A stretch of 11,052 nt of DNA from Bacillota bacterium (GTDB lineage Bacteria; Bacillota; Limnochordia; Limnochordales; ZCTH02-B6), in the NCBI GenBank assembly GCA_003387805.1, contig QGSR01000035.1, positions 1 through 11,052 of the forward strand, read 5' to 3'. Shown piece after piece: positions 1 through 7,212 of this stretch; position 1 is the stretch's first letter; each line of letters opens with the position of its first letter. The position numbers and the translations under genes are program-made. The notes under the pieces were generated by a model. It saw only the letters and a list, made by a program, of their open reading frames with translations. It ran no database searches and was not told where the DNA came from.

Positions 1-1
1 G

Positions 2-91
2 GTGCGCCGCGGGCGGGCCGGCGCGCCGGCGTACGCGACGTGGATTTGGATCGCGCTGGCAGCCGTCGTCGTCTTCTTGCTGTTGCGCTGA
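2..91 (+). CDS. C-terminal end of a membrane protein (partial)
   Basis: An open frame enters from the left edge and stops at TGA 89-91, giving 29 residues. The last 17 or so (ATWIWIALAAVVVFLLLR) are strongly hydrophobic and end in a single Arg, so the protein finishes with a transmembrane helix. The preceding residues are Arg/Gly/Ala-rich. Third codon positions are mostly G or C, as in the confirmed genes here. The rest of the gene is outside the window, so family and function cannot be assigned. It could be a tail-anchored protein or the last helix of a multi-spanning protein. A hairpin followed by a T-rich stretch lies directly after the stop, so it probably ends its own transcription unit before sucC. 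Confidence 0.5.
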   Translation: MRRGRAGAPAYATWIWIALAAVVVFLLLR

Positions 92-93
92 AG

Positions 94-120
94 GCCGCGG
101 GGGCGGCGCGGTTTCCTTTT
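94..120 (+). terminator. Terminator-like hairpin after the upstream membrane-protein gene
   Basis: GCCGC (94-98) pairs with GCGGC (103-107); an alternative register pairs CCGCG (95-99) with CGCGG (107-111). The stem is followed by the T-rich TTTCCTTTT (112-120). It begins two bases after the stop at 91, which fits an intrinsic terminator. The stem is short, so the call is moderate. Confidence 0.45.
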
Positions 121-134
121 CCTCCGCCCTTGGG

Positions 135-140
135 TATAAT
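135..140 (+). promoter_or_regulatory. -10 box of the sucCD promoter
   Basis: A perfect TATAAT stands 49 bases upstream of the sucC start in otherwise G+C-rich sequence. At 17-bp spacing the -35 hexamer would be TTTCCT (112-117), a weak match to TTGACA that coincides with the T-tract of the preceding terminator. A TG dinucleotide at 131-132 is one base off the extended -10 position. A sigma-A type promoter reading into sucC is the simplest explanation. Confidence 0.55.
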
Positions 141-189
141 TTCCGTTGGGTAACACGCTGACTCGCGAAGGTGAGGGGGTCCCACACAA

Positions 190-1323
190 TTGAATCTCAT
201 TGAAAGTCAAGCCAAAGCCATCTTCGCCGCGGCGGGCATTCCCGTGCCGCGCGGCCGGCTGGCCGCCACGCCCGAGGAAGTCCGGGACATCGCCGCTGAA
301 ATCGGCGGGCGCGTGGTGGTCAAAGCCCAGGTGCCCATCGGCGGCCGGGGCAAGGCCGGCGGCATCCAGCTGGCCGACGGCCCGGACGGCGCCTACGAAC
401 AGGCGCGGCAAATTCTGGGCATGGACCTGAAAGGCTTCAAAGTCGAGCAGGTGCTCGTGGAAGAAGCCGCCGCCATCCAGCAGGAGTTCTACCTCAGCAT
501 CACCACCGACCGCGACCGCCAGGCCAACGTCGTCATCTTCTCCACCGAAGGCGGCGTGGACATCGAGGAAGTCGCCGAAAAGACGCCGGAAAAAGTCATC
601 AAGTACTGGATTGACGCCGGGTTGGGCCTGCGCGACTACCACATCCGCGACATCGCCTTTCAAGCCGGCGTGTCGACGGACGTGCTGAAGCAGCTGGCTC
701 CCGTTTTGCACACCATGTACGGCATTTTGCGGGCCAAGGACGCCATGCTGGTGGAAATCAACCCCCTCGCCCTGCTCGAGGACGGGCGCATCGTGGCCTT
801 GGACGGCAAGATGCAGATTGACGACAACGCGCTGTTCCGCCAGCAGGACATCGCCGCGGACAAGCGTGAAGAGGGAGAGCATCCGCTGGAGAAGGAGGCG
901 GCCCGCCGGGGCCTGGCCTACGTCAAGCTGGACGGCCACGTGGGCGTCATCGGCAACGGCGCCGGCCTGGTCATGACGACGCTGGACATGATCCAGCGCA
1001 GCGGCGGCAAGGCGGCCAACTTCCTCGACATCGGCGGCGGCGCCCGCGCGGAGGTCGTGCGCAACGCGCTGGAGCTGGTTCTGTCCGACCCGGACGTGAA
1101 GTCGGTGCTCATCAACGTGTTCGGCGGCATCACCCGGGGCGACGAGGTGGCCCGGGGGCTTCTGGACGCCATCAGCACGCTGGAGATCAAGGTGCCCATC
1201 GTCGTGCGGCTGGCCGGCACCAACGCCGAAGAGGGCCTGGCGCTGCTCCAAGGCTCGCCGCTGACGCCCGCGGACACGTTTGAAGAGGCGGCCCGCAAAG
1301 CGGTGGAAGCCGCCAGCGCCTGA
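190..1323 (+). CDS. sucC: Succinate-CoA ligase (ADP-forming) subunit beta
   Basis: Encodes the 377-residue beta subunit of succinyl-CoA synthetase, the TCA-cycle enzyme that couples succinyl-CoA and succinate with nucleotide phosphorylation; family members are usually about 385-390 residues. The N-terminal ATP-grasp domain shows VVVKAQV (42-48) and the glycine-rich GGRGKAGG (51-58); VEINPLA (188-194) is the metal and nucleotide site. The C-terminal CoA-ligase domain shows FLDIGGGA (278-285), INVFGGITRGD (308-318) and RLAGTNAEEG (340-349). The start is TTG, placed 9 bases after a GAGGGGGT ribosome binding site (173-180), and it gives the standard N-terminus NLIESQAK. It is followed after 21 bases by sucD, so the two subunits are co-transcribed. 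The loop before GGRGKAGG reads QVPI where many homologues have QVH(A/V). Confidence 0.96.
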   Translation: MNLIESQAKAIFAAAGIPVPRGRLAATPEEVRDIAAEIGGRVVVKAQVPIGGRGKAGGIQLADGPDGAYEQARQILGMDLKGFKVEQVLVEEAAAIQQEFYLSITTDRDRQANVVIFSTEGGVDIEEVAEKTPEKVIKYWIDAGLGLRDYHIRDIAFQAGVSTDVLKQLAPVLHTMYGILRAKDAMLVEINPLALLEDGRIVALDGKMQIDDNALFRQQDIAADKREEGEHPLEKEAARRGLAYVKLDGHVGVIGNGAGLVMTTLDMIQRSGGKAANFLDIGGGARAEVVRNALELVLSDPDVKSVLINVFGGITRGDEVARGLLDAISTLEIKVPIVVRLAGTNAEEGLALLQGSPLTPADTFEEAARKAVEAASA

Positions 1324-1344
1324 CGAGGAGGATAACGGCAGCAA

Positions 1345-2214
1345 ATGAGCATTCTCGTTGACAAAAACACGCGACTCATCGTGCAGGGGATTACGGGGCG
1401 GGAAGGCGCCTTCCACGCGGGCCAGATGCTGGCCTACGGCACCAACGTGGTGGGCGGCGTCACGCCGGGCCGCGGCGGCCAAGAAGTGCACGGCGTGCCC
1501 GTCTTCAACACGGTCCGGGAAGCGGTGGAGACCGTCCGGCCCAACGCCTCCATCATTTTCGTCCCCCCGGCCTTCGCGGCCGAGGCCATTCTCGAAGCCG
1601 CGGAAAACGGCATCGAGCTTATCGTGGCCATCACCGAAGGCATTCCGGTCCAGGACATGATCGAGACGGTGCAGTACGTCCGCAGCCAGGGCGTGCGCCT
1701 CATCGGCCCCAACTGCCCGGGCCTCATCAGCGCGGAGAAGGCGCTGGTGGGCATTTTGCCCGGCCGCATTTTCAAGGAAGGGCCCGTGGGCATGGTGTCC
1801 CGCAGCGGCACGCTGACGTACGAAGTGGTGGCCGGCCTGTCGGCCCGGGACATCGGCCAGTCCACGGTGGTCGGCATTGGCGGCGACCCCATCATCGGCA
1901 CCCGCTTCATCGACGTGCTGCAGATGTTTGAGGAAGACCCGCAGACGGAAGTCGTGGTCATGATCGGCGAAATCGGCGGCTCCGACGAAGAGGAGGCGGC
2001 CGAGTACATCAAGACCATGAAAACGCCGGTGGTCAGCTTCATCTCCGGCCGCACCGCGCCGGAGGGCAAGCGCATGGGCCACGCGGGCGCCATCATCTCC
2101 GGCGGCCGCGGCACCGCCCAGTCGAAAGTGGCGGCGCTGGAAGCGGCCGGCGTGCCGGTGGCCAACACCATCAGCGAGATCGTGGACCACGTGGCCGGCA
2201 TTTTGAAGAAATAA
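1345..2214 (+). CDS. sucD: Succinate-CoA ligase (ADP-forming) subunit alpha
   Basis: Encodes the 289-residue alpha subunit of succinyl-CoA synthetase, which binds CoA and carries the phosphohistidine. An N-terminal Rossmann CoA-binding domain is seen in [16 protein letters not shown] (13-28) and [10 protein letters not shown] (36-45). GPNCPG (121-126) and SRSGTLTYE (152-160) follow. The C-terminal ligase domain contains [10 protein letters not shown] (245-254), where His246 is the phosphorylated histidine, at the same position as in E. coli SucD. Full length with no missing key residue. The ATG lies 13 bases after GAGGAGG (1325-1331), 21 bases downstream of sucC. SucC and SucD together form the active enzyme in the cytoplasm. 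Confidence 0.97.
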   Translation: MSILVDKNTRLIVQGITGREGAFHAGQMLAYGTNVVGGVTPGRGGQEVHGVPVFNTVREAVETVRPNASIIFVPPAFAAEAILEAAENGIELIVAITEGIPVQDMIETVQYVRSQGVRLIGPNCPGLISAEKALVGILPGRIFKEGPVGMVSRSGTLTYEVVAGLSARDIGQSTVVGIGGDPIIGTRFIDVLQMFEEDPQTEVVVMIGEIGGSDEEEAAEYIKTMKTPVVSFISGRTAPEGKRMGHAGAIISGGRGTAQSKVAALEAAGVPVANTISEIVDHVAGILKK

Positions 2215-2226
2215 GCAAAAAGGATG

Positions 2227-2261
2227 CGGCGCCCCGGGGGCCGGACGGTTCCCGGGCGCCG
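2227..2261 (+). terminator. G+C-rich hairpin after sucD
   Basis: CGGCGCCCCGGG (2227-2238) pairs with CCCGGGCGCCG (2251-2261) with one bulged C and a 12-base loop. It starts 12 bases past the sucD stop. The stem is very strong but no U-tract follows, so it may be a terminator of the weak-U type or a 3'-end stabilising structure. Confidence 0.4.
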
Positions 2262-2278
2262 AAGCAGCCCGCCGGGCG

Positions 2279-2380
2279 CTAGGCCGCGCGCGAGCGGCGC
2301 CAAACGAGCAGCACCGTGCGGCCGCGCCGCTTGAGCAGCGGATTCACCAGCGCCTGAACGATGCGGCACAGCAAAGGCAT
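2279..2380 (-). CDS. Possible 33-residue basic micro-ORF, unknown
   Basis: From ATG at 2380 to TAG at 2279 on the minus strand runs a 33-codon ORF that begins [19 protein letters not shown]. It has nine Arg, one Lys and no acidic residue, with hydrophobic stretches, so it would be a small cationic amphipathic peptide. About 29 of 33 third positions are G or C, as in the real genes of the window. It lies about 75 bases downstream of the aldehyde dehydrogenase stop, in the same direction. Against it: the only SD-like sequence is a run of six G two bases before the ATG, which is too close, and that run is buried in the inverted-repeat stem. It may equally be chance or a gene remnant. No family is recognised. 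Confidence 0.17.
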   Translation of the reverse strand: MPLLCRIVQALVNPLLKRRGRTVLLVWRRSRAA

Positions 2381-2448
2381 CGCCCCCCGCTGAAACCGGT
2401 TTGAGCCGTCGGCTTGTCGGCTAAACCAGTATATCGGCGGGGGGCGAT
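2379..2448. repeat. 70-bp nested inverted repeat (hairpin) in the convergent gap
   Basis: The outer arms are perfect 12-mers: ATCGCCCCCCGC (2379-2390) and GCGGGGGGCGAT (2437-2448). Inside, GGTTTGAGCCG (2398-2408) pairs with CGGCTAAACC (2418-2427) with one bulge and a nine-base loop. The element ends 8 bases from the 3' end of the aldehyde dehydrogenase gene (stop 2457-2459) and could terminate that transcript, or act as a barrier between the two convergent transcripts. There is no U-tract on either side. On the minus strand the last two bases of the distal arm are the AT of the ATG of the 33-codon ORF. Confidence 0.6.
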
Positions 2449-2456
2449 TGTGTGCG

Positions 2457-3962
2457 TCAGTCGATCTGCGCCCGCTGCAGCCTGCCGGAGTAGTCGATGT
2501 ACACCGTCTTCCACTCGGTGAAGCTGTCCAGCGCCTGCACCGACGCCTCGCGGTGGCCGTTGCCCGTGCCCCGGGTGCCGCCGAAGGGCAGGTGCACCTC
2601 GGCGCCGGTGGTGCCGTGGTTGATGTAGACGATGCCCGTGGTCAGGTCCCGGGCCGCCTGCATGGCCTTGTTGACGTCCTGGGTGAAGATGGAGCTGGAC
2701 AGGCCGTACTCCGAGTCGTTGTTGATCTCGATGGCCTCCTCCAGGCTCTTCACGGGGATGATGACCGCCACGGGGCCGAAAATCTCCTCCCGGGCGATGC
2801 GCATGTCGGGGCTCACCCGGGTGAAGATGGTCGGGCGGTAGAAGTACCCTTGGGCCAGTTCGCCCTCCTGCACCGTCTCGCCGCCGGTCAGCAGCTGCGC
2901 GCCTTCCTGCCGGCCGACTTCCACGTAGCCGTGCACCCGGGTCAGCTGCTTCTCGTTGACGATGGGGCCCACGTTGGTGTCTTCATCCAGCGGGTTGCCC
3001 AGGCGCAGCTTCTGGACGCCTTCCACCAGCCGCTCCTGCAGCTCGTCCACGACGGCCTCGTGCACCAGCAGCCGGCTGGCCGCGGTGCAGCGCTGGCCCG
3101 TGGTGCCGAAGGCGCTCCACAAAATGGCTTCCGTGGCCAGGTCCAGGTTGGCGTCGTCCATGACGGTAATGGCGTTCTTGCCGCCCATCTCCAGCGTGAC
3201 GCGCTTGCCCAGGCGCGCGGCCTCCACCGAAATGGCGCGGCCCGTCTGCGTGGAGCCGGTGAACGAGATGACCCGGATGAGCGGGTGCTCCACCACCGGC
3301 ACGCCCGTCTGCTTGCCGGGGCCCAGAACCACGTTGACGACGCCCGGCGGCAGGCCCGCTTCCTCCATGAGCTTGACGAACTCCAGGGAAACGAGGGGCG
3401 TATCCTCCGCGGGCTTCCAGACTACCGCGTTGCCCGCGATGAGGGCCGGCGCCAGCTTCCACGACGGCACCGCAATGGGGAAGTTCCACGGCGTGATGAG
3501 GCCAACGACGCCGACGGGATCCCGCACCGTGTACGCGAACTTGTTCGGCATCTCCGAAGGCGTGGTGAAGCCGAACAAGCGGCGGCCTTCGCCGGCCATG
3601 TAGTAAAACTCGTCGATGGCTTCCTGCACGTCGCCCCGGGCTTCAAACAGCACCTTGCCCATTTCCCGGGACATGAGCCGCGCCAGCTCTTCCTTGCGCT
3701 CCTGGATGAGCTGGGCGATGCGGTAGAGGATTTCTCCGCGCCTGGGCGCAGGGGTCAGCCGCCACTTCTTGAAGGCTTCGTACGCCGTGCGCGCGGCCAG
3801 GTCCACTTCCGCGGCCCCCGCGACGGACGTCCGCCCCAAAAGCTCGCCCGTGGCGGGGTTGATGTCCGGGTAGAACTGGCCCGTGCTGCCCGGTACCGAC
3901 CGGCCGCCGATCCAGCTTTCCAGGACCGGGGCGTCGGCGCCGGCGGTAGCTTGAGTCGACAT
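2457..3962 (-). CDS. NAD(P)+-dependent aldehyde dehydrogenase, substrate unknown
   Basis: A 501-residue aldehyde dehydrogenase that oxidises an aldehyde or semialdehyde to the acid with NAD(P)+ in the cytoplasm. All core motifs are present: TPWNFP with catalytic Asn160, WKPAED with cofactor-binding Lys183, FTGSTQTGR (234-242), LEMGGKNA with general base Glu258, GQRCTAASR with nucleophile Cys292, and EEIFGPV (392-398). The C-terminus (PFGGTRGTGNGHREAS, then a VYIDYSG stretch) is an ALDH-superfamily oligomerisation tail. ATG at 3962 is chosen because AGGAGG lies 8 bases upstream; an in-frame ATG six bases earlier is only 2 bases from it. The frame stays open upstream to 4220, but that part is Arg/Ala/Pro-rich non-coding sequence. 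The gene converges on sucD and diverges from gcvT, so it is its own unit. Semialdehydes of proline, lysine or sugar-acid breakdown are plausible substrates; sequence does not decide. Confidence 0.93.
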   Translation of the reverse strand: MSTQATAGADAPVLESWIGGRSVPGSTGQFYPDINPATGELLGRTSVAGAAEVDLAARTAYEAFKKWRLTPAPRRGEILYRIAQLIQERKEELARLMSREMGKVLFEARGDVQEAIDEFYYMAGEGRRLFGFTTPSEMPNKFAYTVRDPVGVVGLITPWNFPIAVPSWKLAPALIAGNAVVWKPAEDTPLVSLEFVKLMEEAGLPPGVVNVVLGPGKQTGVPVVEHPLIRVISFTGSTQTGRAISVEAARLGKRVTLEMGGKNAITVMDDANLDLATEAILWSAFGTTGQRCTAASRLLVHEAVVDELQERLVEGVQKLRLGNPLDEDTNVGPIVNEKQLTRVHGYVEVGRQEGAQLLTGGETVQEGELAQGYFYRPTIFTRVSPDMRIAREEIFGPVAVIIPVKSLEEAIEINNDSEYGLSSSIFTQDVNKAMQAARDLTTGIVYINHGTTGAEVHLPFGGTRGTGNGHREASVQALDSFTEWKTVYIDYSGRLQRAQID

Positions 3963-3970
3963 CAGCATAG

Positions 3971-3976
3971 CCTCCT
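3971..3976 (-). promoter_or_regulatory. Ribosome binding site deciding the aldehyde dehydrogenase start
   Basis: AGGAGG on the minus strand (CCTCCT on plus), 8 bases from the ATG at 3962 and only 2 bases from the alternative ATG at 3968. This fixes the start at the shorter form and excludes an 86-residue N-terminal extension. Confidence 0.85.
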
Positions 3977-4195
3977 GCCTGCATGGTGGGGTTGAAGTCT
4001 CATGGAACCATTTCGCAAAGGCGCGGAACTTTCCTCTTCGTCGTCTTCTGTTGCATTTGCGCCCCGCCTCCGGCCTGCGCCCGGCGAGGGCCCGGTGCGT
4101 GCACCCTGCCGCGGCCGGGGTCGCCCGGGCCGGCGCCGCCCGGACCGCGCCGCCCGCCCGGCGCGCCCCGACGAAGGAATCCATAGGCTGGAAGG

Positions 4196-4201
4196 TAGAA
4201 T
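4196..4201 (+). promoter_or_regulatory. Candidate -10 box for the gcv operon
   Basis: TAGAAT (five of six matches to TATAAT) lies 39 bases before the gcvT ATG, in a locally A+T-richer patch. No good -35 hexamer is visible at 16-18 bp spacing, so the promoter may be weak or activator-dependent. Confidence 0.3.
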
Positions 4202-4240
4202 AATGTAGCCGAGTCGTCATTCAAGGAGGAGGGCTTCCTC

Positions 4241-5380
4241 ATGACCGATTCCGCGGCAGGGCGGACGCCGAAGCGCACTCCGCTCTACGACGAGCACGTG
4301 GCCGCCGGCGCCCGCATGATCGAGTTCGCGGGATTTGCCATGCCCGTGGAGTACAGCGGCATTATCGCCGAGCACAAGACGGTGCGCAGCGCGGCCGGAT
4401 TGTTTGATTTGTCGCACATGGGGGAATTTTCGGTGTCCGGGCCCGGCGCGGCCGCCTTCATGGAGTGGGCCGTCACCAACAAAGTGGCCAACATGAAGGA
4501 AGGGCAGGCCCGCTACGCGGTCATCTGCAAGCCCGACGGCGGCATCGTGGACGACGTGGTGGTCTACCGACGCGCCGACGATTTTCTCATCGTCGCCAAC
4601 GCGGCCAACATCGAGAAAGACGTGGCGTGGCTGGACTACCTGCGCCGGTCGTGGCCGGGCGAGGGCGGCCCGCCCGTCAATCCCGAGGACGTGGTCATCC
4701 GGGATTTGTCCGACGAGACCGCTCTCATCGCGATCCAGGGGCCCCGCTCCGAAGCCGTACTGGCCCGGCTAACCGGCGCCGACCTCAGCGCCGTGAGGCC
4801 CTTCCGCTTCGTGGAGGACCGGGTCGCGGGCCACCGGGCGCTCATCTCCCGGACGGGCTACACCGGCGAGGACGGCTTCGAGCTGTACATCGCCCCCGAG
4901 GCGGCGGTGCCCCTGTGGCGGGCGCTGCTGGAAGCGGGCGGGCCCGATGGCCTGGTGCCGGTGGGGCTGGGCGCGCGCGACACGCTGCGGCTGGAAATGC
5001 GCTTTCCATTGTACGGCAACGACATCGACGAGACCACGACGCCGCTGGAGGCGGGCCTGGATTTCGTCGTCAAGTTCGACAAAGAAGGGTTCGTCGGCAA
5101 AGAGGCGCTGGAGCGGCAGCGCGACCAGGGCGTGCCCCGGCGGCTGGTGGGCTTCAAGCTGGAGGGGCGGGGCATCCCGCGGCAGGGCTACCCGCTGTTC
5201 GCCGGCGGCCGGGAGGTGGGCCGCGTCACCAGCGGCTCCATGTCGCCGTCTTTGGGCGAGCCCGTGGGCATGGGCTACGTGGAGGCGGCCTGCGCCGAGC
5301 CGGGGACCCTTTTGGAGATGGAGATGCGCGGCCGGCGCATTCCCGCTCGCGTCGTGGAAGGGCGGTTCGTGGAACGGTAG
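4241..5380 (+). CDS. gcvT: Aminomethyltransferase, glycine cleavage system T-protein
   Basis: A 379-residue T-protein that takes the aminomethyl group from lipoylated GcvH and, with tetrahydrofolate, releases ammonia and forms 5,10-methylene-THF. Conserved segments in order: PLYDEHVAAGARM (14-26), LFDLSHMGEF (54-63), GGIVDDVVVYR (100-110) with catalytic Asp104, AIQGPRSE (164-171), RTGYTGEDGFELY (204-216), and the GLGARDTLRLE and PLEAGL stretches of the folate-binding part. The C-terminal barrel holds VTSGSMSPSLG. Family length is about 365-375. ATG lies 10 bases after AAGGAGGA (4223-4230), supporting this start. It is the first gene of the gcv operon. Close relatives such as YgfZ or dimethylglycine dehydrogenase domains are excluded by the operon and the clean match. 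Confidence 0.97.
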   Translation: MTDSAAGRTPKRTPLYDEHVAAGARMIEFAGFAMPVEYSGIIAEHKTVRSAAGLFDLSHMGEFSVSGPGAAAFMEWAVTNKVANMKEGQARYAVICKPDGGIVDDVVVYRRADDFLIVANAANIEKDVAWLDYLRRSWPGEGGPPVNPEDVVIRDLSDETALIAIQGPRSEAVLARLTGADLSAVRPFRFVEDRVAGHRALISRTGYTGEDGFELYIAPEAAVPLWRALLEAGGPDGLVPVGLGARDTLRLEMRFPLYGNDIDETTTPLEAGLDFVVKFDKEGFVGKEALERQRDQGVPRRLVGFKLEGRGIPRQGYPLFAGGREVGRVTSGSMSPSLGEPVGMGYVEAACAEPGTLLEMEMRGRRIPARVVEGRFVER

Positions 5381-5394
5381 CGGCCGCGGCGCGG

Positions 5395-5425
5395 CCGGCC
5401 GGGACTTCGGCCGGACCGGGTCCGG
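5395..5425 (+). other. Two overlapping, mutually exclusive hairpins between gcvT and gcvH
   Basis: CCGGCCG (5395-5401) pairs with CGGCCGG (5408-5414) around a six-base loop. CCGGAC (5411-5416) pairs with GTCCGG (5420-5425) around CGG. The two stems share CCGG 5411-5414, so only one can be complete at a time. The 83-base gap is the longest in the operon. The structures could tune the relative yield of gcvT and downstream mRNA, or simply reflect high G+C. Confidence 0.35.
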
Positions 5426-5463
5426 TGCCATAGAAAACGGCAGTGCCAAGGAGGAGGCCTTCC

Positions 5464-5841
5464 ATGTATCCGGAGGATCTGCGTTACAACAAGGAACACG
5501 AGTGGGTGCGGCGCGAAAACGGACGGGCCCGCATCGGCATCACCCATTACGCGCAGGAAGAGCTGGGCGACGTGGTCTTCGTGGACTTGCCGGAGCCGGG
5601 CAGCACGTTCCAGGCCGGCGAAGCGTTTGCGGCCGTGGAGTCGGTGAAAGCCGTGTCCGACATCTTCGCGCCGGTCAGCGGCCGCGTCGTGGAGGTCAAC
5701 GAGGCTCTGGCGGACCGGCCCGAACTCATCAATGAAGACCCGTACGGCGAAGGCTGGATCGCCGTGTTCGAGATGGACGACCCGTCCGAACTGGACGGTC
5801 TGCTGGATGCGGAAGGCTACAGAAAGATGGTGGAAGGCTGA
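5464..5841 (+). CDS. gcvH: Glycine cleavage system H-protein (lipoyl carrier)
   Basis: A 125-residue lipoyl carrier that shuttles the aminomethyl group from the P-protein to GcvT and is then reoxidised by the L-protein. The N-terminus PEDLRYNKEHEWV (3-15), the GITHYAQEELGDVVFVDLP block (25-43) and the lipoyl loop AVESVKAVSD (57-66) are typical; Lys62 is the lipoylated residue. The C-terminal helix (LLDAEGYRKMVE) is present. The ATG at 5464 lies 9 bases after AAGGAGG (5448-5454). An in-frame GTG at 5443 precedes that ribosome binding site and is rejected. It follows gcvT by 83 bases and precedes gcvPA by 27. The lipoate attachment enzymes are not in this window. Confidence 0.97.
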   Translation: MYPEDLRYNKEHEWVRRENGRARIGITHYAQEELGDVVFVDLPEPGSTFQAGEAFAAVESVKAVSDIFAPVSGRVVEVNEALADRPELINEDPYGEGWIAVFEMDDPSELDGLLDAEGYRKMVEG

Positions 5842-5852
5842 GCCTCCCGCTG

Positions 5853-5860
5853 AAAGGAGG
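5853..5860 (+). promoter_or_regulatory. Ribosome binding site deciding the TTG start of gcvPA
   Basis: AAAGGAGG, a near-perfect anti-SD complement, ends 8 bases before TTG 5869-5871. The nearest in-frame ATG (5884) would be 23 bases away, so TTG is the start. Confidence 0.85.
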
Positions 5861-5868
5861 ATGTCGCG

Positions 5869-7212
5869 TTGCCTTACACGTCTATGACCGAGGCGGACAA
5901 GCAGGCAATGCTGAAAGTGATCGGCGTGGAGTCGGCGGATGAGCTGTTCGCGGACATACCCGAATCCATCCGCCTGACCCGGCCGCTGAACCTGCCGAAA
6001 GGGATGGCCGAGGCGGAGGTGCGCCGGCACGTGGGCGCCCTCGCGGCGAAAAACGCGGACGTCACCCAATACGCCTGCTTTTTGGGCGCGGGCGCGTACG
6101 ACCACCTGATCCCCGCGGCCGTGCCGCAGCTGGTCTCCCGCTCGGAGTTTTACACGTCGTATACGCCGTACCAGCCGGAGATTACGCAAGGCGTGCTCCA
6201 GGCCACCTACGAGTACCAGACGCTCATCGCCCAGCTGACGGGCATGGACATGGCCAACGCGTCCATCTACGACGGCGCGACGGCCCTAGCCGAGGCGGCG
6301 CTGGTCGCGTGCAACCAAACCCGGCGGGAGAAAGTGCTGATCCCGCAGACGGTGCATCCCGAGTACCGCCAGGTGGTGCACACGTATTTGCGCCATCAGA
6401 ACCTGGAAGTGGTGGAGGTGCCGTACAAAGACGGCGCCACCGACATGGAAACGCTGGCGGAGATGGTGGACGACACCGTCGCGGCCGTGGTCGTGCAGCA
6501 GCCCAACTTTTTCGGCGTCCTGGAGGACACCCGCGGCTTCGGCCGGCTGGCGGAAAAGCACGGCGCGCTGCTCATCGCGGCCATTGCCGATCCTTTGACG
6601 CTGGGCGTGTTGGAGGCGCCGGGCGCCTACGGCGCGCACCTCGCGGTGGGCGAAGGGCAGCCTTTGGGCAATCCCCTCAGCTTCGGCGGCCCGTACCTGG
6701 GCTTTTTCGCCGCCCGGGACGAGCTGGTGCGGCGCATTCCGGGCCGCATCGTCGGCGCGACGGTGGACAAAGACGGCAACACCGGCTACGTGCTGACCCT
6801 GCAGACCCGGGAGCAGCACATCCGCCGCGAGCGGGCCACGTCCAACATCTGCACGAACCAGGGCCTGAACGCCTTGACCGCGGCCGTGTACCTGACGCTG
6901 CTGGGCAAGCAGGGCGTGAAGGACGTGGCGTATCAGTCGCTGCAGAAGGCGCATTACGCGCAGCGGGCCATCACCGCGCTGCCGGGCTTCAGCGCGGCGT
7001 GGGAGCGGCCCTTCTTCCACGAGTTCGTCGTGCGCACCAGCGCCGACCCCGAGGAGCTGGTGCAGCGGCTGCTGGACTATCAGATCATCGGCGGGCTGCC
7101 GCTGGGCCGCTTCTACCCGGAGCTGTCCGACGCGATTTTGTTCTGCGTCACCGAAGCCCGCACGAAGGAAGAAATCGACCGGCTCGTGGCGGCACTGGAG
7201 GGATTGACATGA
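5869..7212 (+). CDS. gcvPA: Glycine dehydrogenase (decarboxylating) subunit 1, P-protein alpha
   Basis: The 447-residue N-terminal half of the split P-protein, which with GcvPB forms the PLP enzyme that decarboxylates glycine and loads the aminomethyl group on GcvH. It has the fold-type I transferase architecture but not the PLP lysine, which lies in the partner. Diagnostic segments: FLGAGAYDH (71-79), [19 protein letters not shown] (90-108), [13 protein letters not shown] (131-143), [11 protein letters not shown] (271-281) and the [20 protein letters not shown] region (313-332). Length matches the bacterial subunit-1 family (about 445-450). The start is TTG. Its stop overlaps the next gene by four bases (ATGA), implying translational coupling and balanced subunits. 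Confidence 0.97.
   Translation: MPYTSMTEADKQAMLKVIGVESADELFADIPESIRLTRPLNLPKGMAEAEVRRHVGALAAKNADVTQYACFLGAGAYDHLIPAAVPQLVSRSEFYTSYTPYQPEITQGVLQATYEYQTLIAQLTGMDMANASIYDGATALAEAALVACNQTRREKVLIPQTVHPEYRQVVHTYLRHQNLEVVEVPYKDGATDMETLAEMVDDTVAAVVVQQPNFFGVLEDTRGFGRLAEKHGALLIAAIADPLTLGVLEAPGAYGAHLAVGEGQPLGNPLSFGGPYLGFFAARDELVRRIPGRIVGATVDKDGNTGYVLTLQTREQHIRRERATSNICTNQGLNALTAAVYLTLLGKQGVKDVAYQSLQKAHYAQRAITALPGFSAAWERPFFHEFVVRTSADPEELVQRLLDYQIIGGLPLGRFYPELSDAILFCVTEARTKEEIDRLVAALEGLT

Larger units (their letters stand above)
3963..4240. other. Divergent intergenic region between the aldehyde dehydrogenase gene and gcvT
   Basis: This 278-base gap must hold promoters for both flanking units. Its middle (about 4060-4170) is extremely G+C-rich with many short CCGG/GGCC palindromes and no recognisable gene. 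No glycine riboswitch signature was found upstream of gcvT on either strand. Besides the candidate gcvT -10 box, the minus strand reads TTGAAT (4219-4224), 16 bases, then TATTCT (4197-4202), a weak promoter-like pair that would give the aldehyde dehydrogenase gene a leader of about 220 bases. Confidence 0.5.

Noticed and set aside
1434..2369. A 311-codon minus-strand frame across sucD
   Set aside because: Shadow of sucD, which has His246 and all family blocks on the plus strand; the minus product is low-complexity and lacks a ribosome binding site.
2448..3995. A 515-codon open frame on the plus strand covering the whole aldehyde dehydrogenase gene
   Set aside because: It is the antisense shadow of a high-G+C gene: Arg/Ala/Gly/His/Val-rich, no motif, and the minus strand carries a complete aldehyde dehydrogenase with all catalytic residues.
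4166..4195. A glycine riboswitch core (CGAAGGA ... AGGCTGG)
   Set aside because: Only superficial resemblance: no paired P1/P3 helices, no CTCTCAGGC segment and no second aptamer.
3963..4220. An N-terminal extension of 86 residues on the aldehyde dehydrogenase
   Set aside because: The extension is Arg/Ala/Pro-rich without any family match, and AGGAGG at 3971-3976 places the start at 3962.
6309..7208. A 300-residue N-terminal extension of GcvPB
   Set aside because: The in-frame stretch lies wholly inside gcvPA in another frame; GGAGGG and the ATGA overlap define the start at 7209.
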